A stretch of 64,000 bases of DNA from Frigoriglobus tundricola (GTDB taxonomy: Bacteria > Planctomycetota > Planctomycetia > Gemmatales > Gemmataceae), in contig NZ_CP053452.2 of assembly GCF_013128195.2 (NCBI RefSeq), forward strand, positions 1,736,001 through 1,800,000, written 5' to 3'. Shown here one piece after another: positions 1-9,053 of the stretch. The translations under genes and the position numbers were made by a program. The first letter of the stretch is position 1. Every line of letters begins with the position of its first letter. The notes below the pieces were generated by a model, which saw only the letters and a list, made by a program, of their open reading frames with translations, was not told the DNA's origin and made no database searches.

Positions 1-45
1 GCTCGCTCTGCGAGCCCGGGTCCGCATGAAGCCGAACGGTCGCGC

Positions 46-3000
46 TCAGTCATCAGCGAAAACGCGCACGTTCGGGAGCGCGCCGCGCAGCTTCTCGGCG
101 CCGGCGCCGGTCACCTGGGTCTGGTTGGCGTTCACGGTCTGAAGGGCCTTCAGCCCCGCCAGGCCCGCCAGCCCCGCGTCGGTGATGCGGGTGCCCTGCA
201 CGTTGACGAACTGGAGCTTCGGCAGGTCCTTCATGCGGGCCAGCCCCCCGTCCCAGACGAGCGTCTGCTCCAGGTACAAATTGGTCAGCTCCGGGAAGTT
301 TTTGAGGTGCTCCAGTCCCTCACCGGTGGCCCGCGTCTGGCTCAAGTTGATCGAACTCACTTTCGCCAGGGCCGTTACGTCCTTCAGCCCGGCCCCGGTC
401 ACCCTCGTTCCCTCAAGGGCGAGGTGCTGGAGCCGGGTGAGGCCGTTGAGAGCCGGAAGCCCGGCGTCCGTGATCCGCGTGCGGCCGAGGGCGAGTACGC
501 CCAGATCGGTCAGCTCTCCGACCTCCTTCAGCCCCGCGTCGTTCAACTGCGAGCCCTGCAACAACAGGCTCCGAAGGGCCTTCAGCCCCTTCAGTTTCGC
601 GAACCCGGCGCCGGTCACGGGCGTGTCGGAGAGGTCGAGGGTCTGGAGCCGTTTCATCCCGGCGAGGTGGCCCGCCCCCGCGTCCGTGAACGCGCTGCCC
701 GTCGCCCGCAGGTCGGCCAGCGCGGGCAGTTCGCCGACGGCGGCGAAGCCGGTACCGGTCACCCGCGTCCGGACGAGTGACAGGCGCCCGAGCTGGTTCA
801 TCCCCTTGAGGTGTTCGAGCCCCGCGTCGGTCACGTCCGTACCGTCGAGTACGAGGTCATTGAGCCCGGGGAGCGCCGCCCGGAGGTGCTTCACCCCGGC
901 GTCCGAGAACGGAGCGCCCTCGACCGAGAGCTCCTCCAGGTTCGGGAGCGCCTTCAGTTTTTCGAACCCGGTCCCGGTCACCCGCGTGGAACCGAGGTGC
1001 AACTCGCGCAGCTCGGTCAGGGCGCCGAGGTGTTCGAGCCCGGCGTCGGTCACGTTCGTGCGGACCAGGCTCAGCGCGCGGAGGCCCGTCAGCGCCCGGA
1101 CCTCCTTCAGCCCCTCGTCCCCGAACGGCGCCCCGTCGAGGCGCAGCTCCTCCAGTTGCGTCAGGCCCGCGAGGTGTTTGAACCCGGTCCCGGAGACGGC
1201 CGCCCCGGGGAGCGAGAGCACCTTGAGGTTCTTCAGCCCCTTGAAGTGGGCCAGCCCCGCGTCCGTCAGGCGCCACTCGCCCGACGCGGGGACGAACAGG
1301 GCCCGAAGGCCGGCCATCTTGCCGATGTGTTCCAGCGCCGGGTCCGTCAGCCCGCGCCCGGGCAGGTCGAGGTGGCGCAACTTGGTCAGGTGGGACAGCA
1401 CCTGCAACTTCGCCGCCGCTTCACCGTTCAGGTTGCACGGAAAGTCTTCGAGGTCGACGAGGGCCGCGAGCGGGGCGAGCTGTTTCGCCGTGAGGTCGGA
1501 CCCGGGCAGGTACAGCCGCTTCAGCTTCGTGAGCTTGGCGAGGTACATCAGCCCGTCGCCGCGCACGGCCGTGCCGGACAGGTGCAGCTCCTCGAGATTC
1601 GTCAGCCCCTTCAGGTAAAACAGACCGGCATCGGTGACCGCGTTCCCGAAACCCAGATTGAGAACCCGCAGGTCCTTCAGCTCGCGCAGGTCGGCGAGGT
1701 CGGCGTCCGTGAGCTTGCCCTCGTCGAACACGACCGAGACGATCGGCTTGTCGCCCCCTTCGCCTTCGGTCAGTTTGCCGTTGAGCCGCTTGACCATCGC
1801 GCGCGGGTCGGCCGGCTTCAGCTTGCCGGCCACCGGGGGCTTGAGCTTCTTCAGTCGGTAGGCGTTGCTCACCTTCGACCCCCACAGTACGAGTTCGTCG
1901 AGGTCCTCCAGCGCGTCGAGTTCCTTCAGCCCCGCGTCGGTCAGGGCGGTTTGCGAGAGGTTGAGGGCCCGCAAATTCTTGAGCCCCTTGAGATGCGCGG
2001 CGGCGGCGTCCGTCACCAGGGTGCCGTTCAGGTTGAGAACTTCGAGCGCCGTCAGGCCCGCGAGGTGCGCGACGCCCGCATCGGTCACCTTGTCGGAGTC
2101 CAGCTTCAGCACCTTCAGCCCGGCCATGCCTTTGAGGTGGACCAGCCCCGGGCCGGTGAGTTGCGTGTGGGACAGGTCGAGCTCCTCCAGGCGAACCAGG
2201 CCCGCGGCCCCCGCCAACCCGGCGTCGTTGATTTTGGTGTTGCCGATGTTCAGCCGGGCGAGCCGCGGCAGCCCGTTGAGCTGGGTCAGGCCGGGGCCGA
2301 GAATCTTGGTCCCGCCGAGGTCGATCTCGACGAGCCCCGTCAGCCCCTTGAGGTGGGCGAGGACGGTGTCGTCGAAGTCCTGCCCGCGCAGGCGGAGCGT
2401 CTTCAGTTTCTTCGCTTTGGCGAGCGCGGCCAGCCCCGGCCCCTTGAGCTTCGACGTCCAGCTGCTGCCCAGGTTGAGCGTTTCGAGTTCGGACAATCCG
2501 GCAACGGCCGTCAGCCCGTCGTCCGTGATCTGCGCGCCGGTGAGGTCGAGTTCCTTCAGGTGCCGGAGCCCGGCCAGGTGGACGATCGTGGCGTCGGTCA
2601 GCCCCCGCCCGTACAGGTTCAGCGTCTCCAGACGCGGCAGCGCCTTGAGGTGGGCGATCCCGTCGTCCGTGACGCGCGTGTTGCTGAGGTCGAGAGCCCG
2701 GGTGTCCGGGAATTTGGCGAGCAGTGCGAGGGTGGCGTCCGTCGCTTTGGCCCCGAGCCGGATGCTGTCCTTCGCCTCCCCCCCGGCCTCCGAGCGCGGT
2801 TCGGCCTTGAACGGCGCCAGCGCCGCCGTCGGGTCCGTGGGGAGCGGCGTTTTGCGCGCCAGCGATTCCGCGCACCGGATCATCAGGAGGCAGTACGCGC
2901 GGTCGTGCTCGACGGACTTGTCCTTCACCTGCCGGTCGTTCTCGACGGACACGTCCTGGTGGCCGACGACCTTGGACACCGTGAACCTGTAGTCCGGCTT

Positions 3001-4245
3001 GTCGCCCCACTTGTTCTTCATGAAGACCAGGTCGGCGGTGTCGGCGAGCGACTCGTTGTTGGAGAGGTTCGCCCGCGCGCTGGCAATCGACGCGCGCCCG
3101 AGCACGATGCTCAGCCCGAAATGTTCGTCCTTCGTCACCCGGACGGTGCCGTAGGACTCCGTGATCTGGCACCCCTCCGGCGCGTCGAGCGTGGCGTCGA
3201 GCCCGGCGGGGCTCAGGTCGAGTTTGACCAGTTTCACCCCGGCCCCGGCCGCGGCGATCTGGTCGCGGAGCGAGCCGACCGGAGGCCCCTTCGGTTTTTC
3301 GGGGGGCTTGGTCCCGGCACCGACGTTGCCGACCGCTTCTGGCCGTGGTGCCGGCCCCGCGGCCGCGCGGGGCGCGGCCGGCGCGGGCGGGGCCGGCTTG
3401 TTGTCGCGGTTGCCGCGCAGTTTGGCGATCTCCTTTTCCTGGTTGTCCGCTGCGGTCCGCAGAACGTACACCATGAGCGCCGCGTACGGGATCAGGGCGA
3501 GCAACCCGAGCACGGCGGCCAACACCACGAGCGGGTGTTGCAGGCGGATCCGCTTCCGCGGCCCGGCCGAGGCGAGTTCCGCGTTCCGGTTGGCCCGCGC
3601 CTGCGACTGGACCATGAAGCCGAGGAGGCCCGCGACGATCAGCGGCGCGGTGAAGAGGAGCGTCTTCGGGAGGACAATTGCGGGCGCGGCCGCGCCCGCG
3701 AGCATGACCAGACCGCCCAGAACCCCGACGCGGAGCGCCCCCATCAGCCCGCCGACCGCGCCGGCGAACGCCGCCAGGAGCATATACGGGTACGCCGTGC
3801 GGTGCCGCTCGAACTGCTCGATCGCCGCGAGTTCGTTCGCGAACTGCGGATCCCGCGCGCCGCCCTCAACGAGCATGCGGGCGAACCCCATGAGCGGACC
3901 GAGTTCGGTGTCCGCGCGCTGCCACAGGTGAAAGAGAAAGCCGCAGCACGCGGCCCCGAGCAACCCGCCGAACAGGGTCGTGAGCCGCAGGAGCGACTGC
4001 GAAGCGGGCCGCACCGTCCGGCGCTTCGCGGGGCGCGGCTCAGACGGCGGGCCCTCGGTTTCCGTCGGGGCCGGCTCCGCCAGCGGATCGGCCTCGTCCG
4101 CGATCGGCAGTTCGGCCGGGTCGGCCGGGGGCCGCGTCGCTGTGAAAATTTTGCCGCACAACGAGCACCGGCCGCGTTTGCCGAGCGCACGTTCGGGCAC
4201 CTTCAGCTCCTGCCGACAGTGGTCGCAAATGACAGAAACGGCCAT
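46..4245 (-). CDS. Zinc-ribbon, multi-TM, leucine-rich-repeat protein (1399 aa)
   Basis: The N-terminus has two CxxC pairs (C7/C10 and C27/C30), a small zinc ribbon of the kind common at the start of planctomycete membrane proteins. Several hydrophobic segments follow (about residues 84-109, 151-210 and 235-262), then a Pro/Ala-rich linker. From about residue 515 to the end there are some thirty leucine-rich repeats of roughly 24 residues with the recurring core VTDAGL, interrupted by a non-repeat linker near residues 780-850. The repeats should form a solenoid for protein binding outside or at the membrane; the ligand is unknown. It is divergent from the ECF-WD40 gene, with about 180 bp between them. 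Family placement is firm, function is not. Confidence 0.9.
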   Translation of the reverse strand: MAVSVICDHCRQELKVPERALGKRGRCSLCGKIFTATRPPADPAELPIADEADPLAEPAPTETEGPPSEPRPAKRRTVRPASQSLLRLTTLFGGLLGAACCGFLFHLWQRADTELGPLMGFARMLVEGGARDPQFANELAAIEQFERHRTAYPYMLLAAFAGAVGGLMGALRVGVLGGLVMLAGAAAPAIVLPKTLLFTAPLIVAGLLGFMVQSQARANRNAELASAGPRKRIRLQHPLVVLAAVLGLLALIPYAALMVYVLRTAADNQEKEIAKLRGNRDNKPAPPAPAAPRAAAGPAPRPEAVGNVGAGTKPPEKPKGPPVGSLRDQIAAAGAGVKLVKLDLSPAGLDATLDAPEGCQITESYGTVRVTKDEHFGLSIVLGRASIASARANLSNNESLADTADLVFMKNKWGDKPDYRFTVSKVVGHQDVSVENDRQVKDKSVEHDRAYCLLMIRCAESLARKTPLPTDPTAALAPFKAEPRSEAGGEAKDSIRLGAKATDATLALLAKFPDTRALDLSNTRVTDDGIAHLKALPRLETLNLYGRGLTDATIVHLAGLRHLKELDLTGAQITDDGLTAVAGLSELETLNLGSSWTSKLKGPGLAALAKAKKLKTLRLRGQDFDDTVLAHLKGLTGLVEIDLGGTKILGPGLTQLNGLPRLARLNIGNTKINDAGLAGAAGLVRLEELDLSHTQLTGPGLVHLKGMAGLKVLKLDSDKVTDAGVAHLAGLTALEVLNLNGTLVTDAAAAHLKGLKNLRALNLSQTALTDAGLKELDALEDLDELVLWGSKVSNAYRLKKLKPPVAGKLKPADPRAMVKRLNGKLTEGEGGDKPIVSVVFDEGKLTDADLADLRELKDLRVLNLGFGNAVTDAGLFYLKGLTNLEELHLSGTAVRGDGLMYLAKLTKLKRLYLPGSDLTAKQLAPLAALVDLEDFPCNLNGEAAAKLQVLSHLTKLRHLDLPGRGLTDPALEHIGKMAGLRALFVPASGEWRLTDAGLAHFKGLKNLKVLSLPGAAVSGTGFKHLAGLTQLEELRLDGAPFGDEGLKEVRALTGLRALSLVRTNVTDAGLEHLGALTELRELHLGSTRVTGTGFEKLKALPNLEELSVEGAPFSDAGVKHLRAALPGLNDLVLDGTDVTDAGLEHLKGMNQLGRLSLVRTRVTGTGFAAVGELPALADLRATGSAFTDAGAGHLAGMKRLQTLDLSDTPVTGAGFAKLKGLKALRSLLLQGSQLNDAGLKEVGELTDLGVLALGRTRITDAGLPALNGLTRLQHLALEGTRVTGAGLKDVTALAKVSSINLSQTRATGEGLEHLKNFPELTNLYLEQTLVWDGGLARMKDLPKLQFVNVQGTRITDAGLAGLAGLKALQTVNANQTQVTGAGAEKLRGALPNVRVFADD

Positions 4246-4422
4246 TGGATTCCCGGGTCAGGTTGTCACGTGCCGAATTCTTCCAGCTCACGGCCGGACG
4301 TTACGGTAGTGTGCGGACGCGTGCCGGCGTGGTCAACGATTTTCTCGCACCGACTTGTGATGCCGGGGCACGCCCCGCGTACATGAATCGGTGAGAGGCG
4401 AATGCCCTCACGGAGGCCGATC

Positions 4423-7400
4423 ATGACGATGCGAACAGCCCTGCGACTCGTCCGCGGTGCGAACGAGCCGCCGGACGGAACGGATTCCGAGCTGCTGCGG
4501 CGGTTCACCGAATCGGGCGACGAGGCCGCGTTCGCCGCGGTCTTCGACCGGCACGCCGGCATGGTGCTCGGGGTGTGCAAGCGGGCGCTGGCCGACCCGC
4601 GGGACGCCGAGGACGCCTGCCAGGCCACGTTCCTCGTGCTCGCCCGCAAGGCGCGAACGGGGCGCTGGCACACGTCCGTCGCGAACTGGCTCCACGCGAC
4701 GGCCCGGCGGGTGGCCCGCAACGTCCGGGTCACCTCCGCGCGCCGGGTCCGGCGCGAGGCCGCGGCGGCCGTCCCGGAGGCCGTCCCCGCGGTGGACCGG
4801 ATGTCCGCCCGCGAGCTGCTGGAAGCGCTCGATGATGAACTGGCCCGGCTCCCCGCCCGGTACCGCGAGCCGCTCGTGCTGTGCCACCTGGAGGGGCTCA
4901 CCCGCGACCAGGCGGCCCGCCGGCTCGGGCTGCGTCCGGGGACGGTCAAGATCCGCCTCGAACGGGGCCGGCGGCGGCTCGCCGCCGCCCTGACCGCCCG
5001 CGGCACGACCCCGGTGCCGTCCTGCTCGCGACGGCCGTCACTGCGACCGCGGCGGCCGAGATCCCGCCTGTCCGGGCCGACCCTCGCCGCGGTCGGCGGC
5101 CGACCCTCGGCGACCGTCGCGGCCCTCGCGGACGGCGTCTCATCGACCGGAACCGTGTTCGGGCTGGCCGGGCTCGCGTTCGGGATCATCGTGATCGCCC
5201 TCGGCCTACTCCTCGGTTCGGTGAACGGCAGCAACCCCGCACCCGACCTCCCGAAGAAAGCGGAACCCGCCGCACCGGTCGCCGCGGCCACCGACGCGTT
5301 CGGCGACCCGCTCCCGCCCGGCGCCGTCGCCCGGCTCGGCACCGTCCGGTTCCGGTTCGGCATGTGGCCCTGGTACGTTGTGCCCTCGCCCGACGGGTCG
5401 AAACTCGCCACGTTCGGGGCGAACGGCCAGCACGTCGAATCCATGACGATCTCGGACGCGACGAGCGGCCGGCCGCTGCGGACGGTCGCGCTCGCGGGGG
5501 CGCGGGTTCAGTCGGCCCAGTGGCTACCGGACGGCCGCGGGTTCGCCGTACTCCAGACGAACACGACGGACTACGCGGTGTGGGAGTTCACCGACGAGAA
5601 AGCGGCGCCACCGACTTACACCGGCCTGAAGGAGATGCGAGCCATCACTAACGGCATCTTCGTCGCCTCCACCGTGTCACCCAATGGCAAACTCGTGGCC
5701 GGCGCCTCGCAGGCCGGGGACGAAGGCACCGCGGGCCGGTTGGAGGTCTGGGCTCTGGTCCCCGGCGGCAAGGTGCGTGCGGCGGCCGCGCGACACACGA
5801 TCGACACACCGGACGGGTTCGTCTGGCTCGGATTCACCCCCGACTCGAAGCGGCTCGTCGGTGTCACCCGGCACCGCGAGCCGAACCGGCCGGGCGCCGC
5901 CGCTGGTCCGGGCCAACCGGTTCCGGTCGTCCCCGGAGCCAAGGCCGACACGGCGCGGGTGGTCGTCTGGGACGCGGCGACCGGCAAGGAATTGCTCGCG
6001 ATCAAGACGCCGGGTGGCCTGACGCGGGCATACGCGATCGCCCCGGACGGGGCGACGCTGTTCGCGGCCGGCGAAAAGGGCCGCGTCGCCGCGTTCGACC
6101 TGGCGACGGAAAAAGAGCGGTTCGTCGTCGATGCGGGTCCTCCGGAACAGAAGGACGATCCGGCGCGCTACGTGAGCCACCTCGTTGTGGCCGCCGGCGG
6201 CCGGACCCTGCTCCTGGTCGAGAACATGCAAGCGGTCGCCGCGCTCGACGCCGCGACGGGCAAATCGCTGTGGCGGAACACCGGTCGCGAGGCGAAGCAG
6301 GTGTACGCCCTCGCCGCGCTGCCCGACGGGAAGCGGTTCGTGATCGGCTGTGTGGACGGGACGATTGTGTTCGGCGATGCCGCGACGGGCAAAGTAATTG
6401 ACCCCGGTCCGGGGCACCGCGGCGGGGTCCGGGCGGTGGCGCTCGACGGGGCCGGCCGCGTGGCCGTGACCAGCGGCAGCGACGCCACTTTCCGCCGGTG
6501 GGAGCTGGCGTCCGGCCGCGAAGCCGGAACGGTCGAAATCACCGGGCTCGTCGGGTTCCACGCGAACGCCTTCTCCCCCGACCGTCGGACGGCGGTCGGC
6601 ACCGGCTGGCAAGACAATAAGGGCGTGGTCGTCCTCGCGGATGTCGCCACCGGGCGGACGCTCACGCGGCTGAAAGGCGATACACACAGCCTGTTCGAAG
6701 CAACGATGTTCGGCGGTCAGCCGGCGGCCTGGGTGCCCGACGGGTCGGTGATCCTGACTGACGCGGACTGTGGCGTGCGGTTCGGCCCGGACGGCAAGGA
6801 GGTCCGAACCTACAGCACGAAGGAGATCAACGCCGGGTCGGACGCGTATTCGGTCGCGGTGTCTCGGGACGGCCGGCGCGTCGCGCTCGTCGGCCGCGGC
6901 CCGCGGGGGGTCCACCCGGTAACCGGTTGGGTCGCCGTGTTCGACGCGGCGACGGGAAAACTGATCCGAGCCGCGCAGACGCCACAAACGCTCGCCAGCG
7001 TGGCGTTCGCACCGGACGGTACGGTCCTCGTGTCGGGAAGCGTTTATCCGCCGTCGCAGCGGCTCGGCGTGCCGCCCGCCGAGGCGGGTACGGCGGCGGC
7101 GGTCGGGCTGTTCGACCCCAGCGGTGGCAAAATGCACTACCCATTCGCCGACCCGACCGACGGGACCACGTTTCGCCAGGCCGCCGTCCTCTGCGTCTCG
7201 CCGACCGGTTACCAGATCGCGGTTGCGGAACATGACGACTCGATCACCGTATACGAACGGGCGAGCGGGGCGGTCCGCCGGCGGCTCCGCGGGCACGTGA
7301 ACCAGGTCTACCAACTCGCGTTCACCCCCGACGGCGCGCGGCTGGTGTCGGTGAGCTGGGACGGCACCGGGCTGGTGTGGGACGCCGCCCCGCCGCGCCC

Positions 7401-7917
7401 CGCAACCCCGCCCGTGGCGACCGACGCGGAGCGACTCAAGTGGTGGGAGGGGCTGCTCGCGGCGGACGGGCCGACCGCCCACCGAACGATGGGGGAACTG
7501 GCCGCCGACCCGGCCGGGACTGTCTCGCTACTGAAGGCGAAGTTGAACTCGAAGCCCCCGACGGACGCCGAAATCGACAAACCGATCAGCGGGCTCGGAG
7601 CGGAGGCGTTCGCCGACCGCGAGGCCGCGTCCCGGGCGCTCGAACGGTTCGGAGCGGCGGCGGTACCGCGGGTCAAGGCCCGGTTGTCGGGCGTGGAATC
7701 GGCGGAGGTCCGCCGGCGGCTCGGCGAGTTCCTGGCGCGACACGACCGCCCCGACCGGTTGACCGGGACGCGACTGCGGGAGCGGCGGGCGGTTGAGTTG
7801 CTCGAGGTGATGGCCACGGCCGACGCCCGGTCACTGCTCGACGAACTCGCACGCTCCGGTTCACATCCGCTCGCTGAAGACGCCGCCACGGCCGCGGCGC
7901 GGCTCCGAGCGAGGTAG
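4423..7917 (+). CDS. ECF-type sigma factor fused to a TM segment and WD40 propeller
   Basis: Residues about 20-90 match sigma-70 region 2 (DAEDACQATFLVLARKA) and about 130-185 match region 4 (LPARYREPLVLCHLEGLT, then a helix-turn-helix). A hydrophobic span near residue 250 (FGIIVIALGLLLG) is followed by some 700 residues of WD40-like repeats with DGT/WDAATGK signatures and a helical tail. Planctomycete ECF factors with such C-terminal extensions are known; the layout suggests a membrane-held sigma factor gated by an outside propeller (inference). The start at 4423 is chosen because GGAGG lies six bases upstream; an earlier ATG at 4402 has a weaker site. About 25 residues after region 4 (4995-5085) appear to be read out of frame: frame +3 there encodes a hydrophobic stretch GAVLLATAVTATAAAEIPP. 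Confidence 0.88.
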   Translation: MTMRTALRLVRGANEPPDGTDSELLRRFTESGDEAAFAAVFDRHAGMVLGVCKRALADPRDAEDACQATFLVLARKARTGRWHTSVANWLHATARRVARNVRVTSARRVRREAAAAVPEAVPAVDRMSARELLEALDDELARLPARYREPLVLCHLEGLTRDQAARRLGLRPGTVKIRLERGRRRLAAALTARGTTPVPSCSRRPSLRPRRPRSRLSGPTLAAVGGRPSATVAALADGVSSTGTVFGLAGLAFGIIVIALGLLLGSVNGSNPAPDLPKKAEPAAPVAAATDAFGDPLPPGAVARLGTVRFRFGMWPWYVVPSPDGSKLATFGANGQHVESMTISDATSGRPLRTVALAGARVQSAQWLPDGRGFAVLQTNTTDYAVWEFTDEKAAPPTYTGLKEMRAITNGIFVASTVSPNGKLVAGASQAGDEGTAGRLEVWALVPGGKVRAAAARHTIDTPDGFVWLGFTPDSKRLVGVTRHREPNRPGAAAGPGQPVPVVPGAKADTARVVVWDAATGKELLAIKTPGGLTRAYAIAPDGATLFAAGEKGRVAAFDLATEKERFVVDAGPPEQKDDPARYVSHLVVAAGGRTLLLVENMQAVAALDAATGKSLWRNTGREAKQVYALAALPDGKRFVIGCVDGTIVFGDAATGKVIDPGPGHRGGVRAVALDGAGRVAVTSGSDATFRRWELASGREAGTVEITGLVGFHANAFSPDRRTAVGTGWQDNKGVVVLADVATGRTLTRLKGDTHSLFEATMFGGQPAAWVPDGSVILTDADCGVRFGPDGKEVRTYSTKEINAGSDAYSVAVSRDGRRVALVGRGPRGVHPVTGWVAVFDAATGKLIRAAQTPQTLASVAFAPDGTVLVSGSVYPPSQRLGVPPAEAGTAAAVGLFDPSGGKMHYPFADPTDGTTFRQAAVLCVSPTGYQIAVAEHDDSITVYERASGAVRRRLRGHVNQVYQLAFTPDGARLVSVSWDGTGLVWDAAPPRPATPPVATDAERLKWWEGLLAADGPTAHRTMGELAADPAGTVSLLKAKLNSKPPTDAEIDKPISGLGAEAFADREAASRALERFGAAAVPRVKARLSGVESAEVRRRLGEFLARHDRPDRLTGTRLRERRAVELLEVMATADARSLLDELARSGSHPLAEDAATAAARLRAR

Positions 7918-7970
7918 ATCCCGCCGGGTTGGAGAGTTGGTGCCCACCGCGTGTGAAATCCGGGTGCCCC

Positions 7971-8004
7971 GATCGAGCCGCTCCTTCTTGGGAGCGGCTC
8001 GATC
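7971..8004 (+). terminator. Perfect 14-bp stem-loop after the ECF-WD40 gene
   Basis: Arms 7971-7984 and 7991-8004 are exact inverted complements around a six-base loop (TTCTTG). It lies 54 bases after the stop codon at 7917. There is no strong T-tract after it, so it may act as a stem-only terminator or 3' end stabiliser. Confidence 0.6.
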
Positions 8005-8014
8005 TCATACACGC

Positions 8015-8106
8015 CCCCGTCGGTAGCGGCCCATTTCCCGGGAGATGGCGAGGCTCGACCGGGCCGCGCGACCTCCCGGGAAGACGTGAACGCGTCACGG
8101 GGTCGT
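8015..8106 (+). repeat. Structured intergenic element, copy A
   Basis: This block is homologous to 11687-11822. It contains a stem of 8035-8042 (TTCCCGGG) with 8075-8082 (CCCGGGAA), and a small hairpin with stem GACG/CGTC (8083-8086 and 8093-8096) closing a loop that holds GAAC. Relative to copy B, two base pairs have changed on both sides (C:G to T:A). Orientation is given as + because both copies lie upstream of a rightward gene; true transcription is unknown. Confidence 0.55.
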
Positions 8107-8407
8107 GAACCAGGTCGCCCACGCTCAGCGCGATTACCCTTGCGAATCCCTTTTGTCTTTCTCTCAATCGCCCCAATCAATTTTAATACTAAATAAAACA
8201 ACATTTTGCTAGTTTAAATAATAGCACTAATTAACAATTATTCACCCCTCGACACGCGTGGTGTCACGCGCGGCCGGGATGAGAGCACGGGGTTCCGGCA
8301 CATCCACACTCACCGCGTTTTAAGCGTCGGGTCGGACCACTTTGCCGTTTAAATAGGTGAGACGACCGGCTGGGTCCGCGTCACCCCTCCGCAGGAGCAC
8401 TTCACAG
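8107..8407. other. Intergenic stretch with an AT-rich island
   Basis: No gene is apparent. About 8163-8246 is strikingly AT-rich in a GC-rich chromosome, with runs such as TTTAATACTAAATAAAAC. It lies some 160 bp before the small secreted-protein gene and may hold its promoter, an UP-like element, or a trace of acquired DNA. Confidence 0.5.
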
Positions 8408-8941
8408 ATGCACCGCTTCTCAACCGTTCCGGCCGCGTTGATCGGCCTGACGACCATTTTTGCAGTCGGCGCACTTGCGGCACCCGCACGGACCCACGCC
8501 GTCGGGTGGGATTTGTGGCACTTCGCCGACGAATGGACCAGCTTCCGAGATGCGGAAACGGCGGCACAGGATCTGGACTTCGGCCTCGAGCAGGCGCGCC
8601 GGCGCGAGGTGGTCTGCGACGACATCGCGATCAGCCTGTGCGAAGACCGGATCACGCTGGACGAGGCGATCAAAGATATCGGCGCGTTCGCGGACAGCTC
8701 CCCCGACTGGATCGTGCAGTTGCGGGCCGTGTATTCCGGCCGCGGCGACGTCGCCCCGACGGCGACCGATCGCGAGGTGCTGGCCCGCTACCTCCGCGCC
8801 CGCATTAAGTCGCTGATCGGGACCGCAGAAGCCGTGGGCGACACGGCGCGGGCGACCGCTCTGTCCGCGCGTTTGACCCGGTTCGACCGGGAGGCGCGTG
8901 AGCACCCCGGTTCCGCGCCGGCCCCCCAAACGCGCCGCTGA
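8408..8941 (+). CDS. Secreted hypothetical protein (177 aa)
   Basis: The protein begins with a typical signal peptide (MHRFSTVPAALIGLTTIFAV, then an APA-type cleavage area). The mature part is helical and charged, with several Arg/Glu/Asp-rich stretches and no recognised catalytic motif. The start at 8408 is preferred over an upstream one because AGGAG lies upstream at suitable distance and only this start gives a clean signal peptide. It precedes a secreted WD40 gene by 112 bp. I do not recognise the family. Confidence 0.75.
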   Translation: MHRFSTVPAALIGLTTIFAVGALAAPARTHAVGWDLWHFADEWTSFRDAETAAQDLDFGLEQARRREVVCDDIAISLCEDRITLDEAIKDIGAFADSSPDWIVQLRAVYSGRGDVAPTATDREVLARYLRARIKSLIGTAEAVGDTARATALSARLTRFDREAREHPGSAPAPQTRR

Positions 8942-9053
8942 CGGGTACGGGAGGCGCGTGTGAAGCGCGGCCCCTGCGCCCGTGGCCGCTCGCGGCGGCG
9001 GGTTGTAGCGTGACCCGTGACACCCTCTCCCACGCCCTCGAGCGAGAACTCTT

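Noticed and set aside
811..4386. Long + strand open frame of about 1190 codons opposite the LRR gene
   Set aside because: It is an Arg/Gln/Pro-rich shadow of the repetitive LRR gene, without any domain; the minus strand frame has clear LRR and zinc-ribbon motifs.
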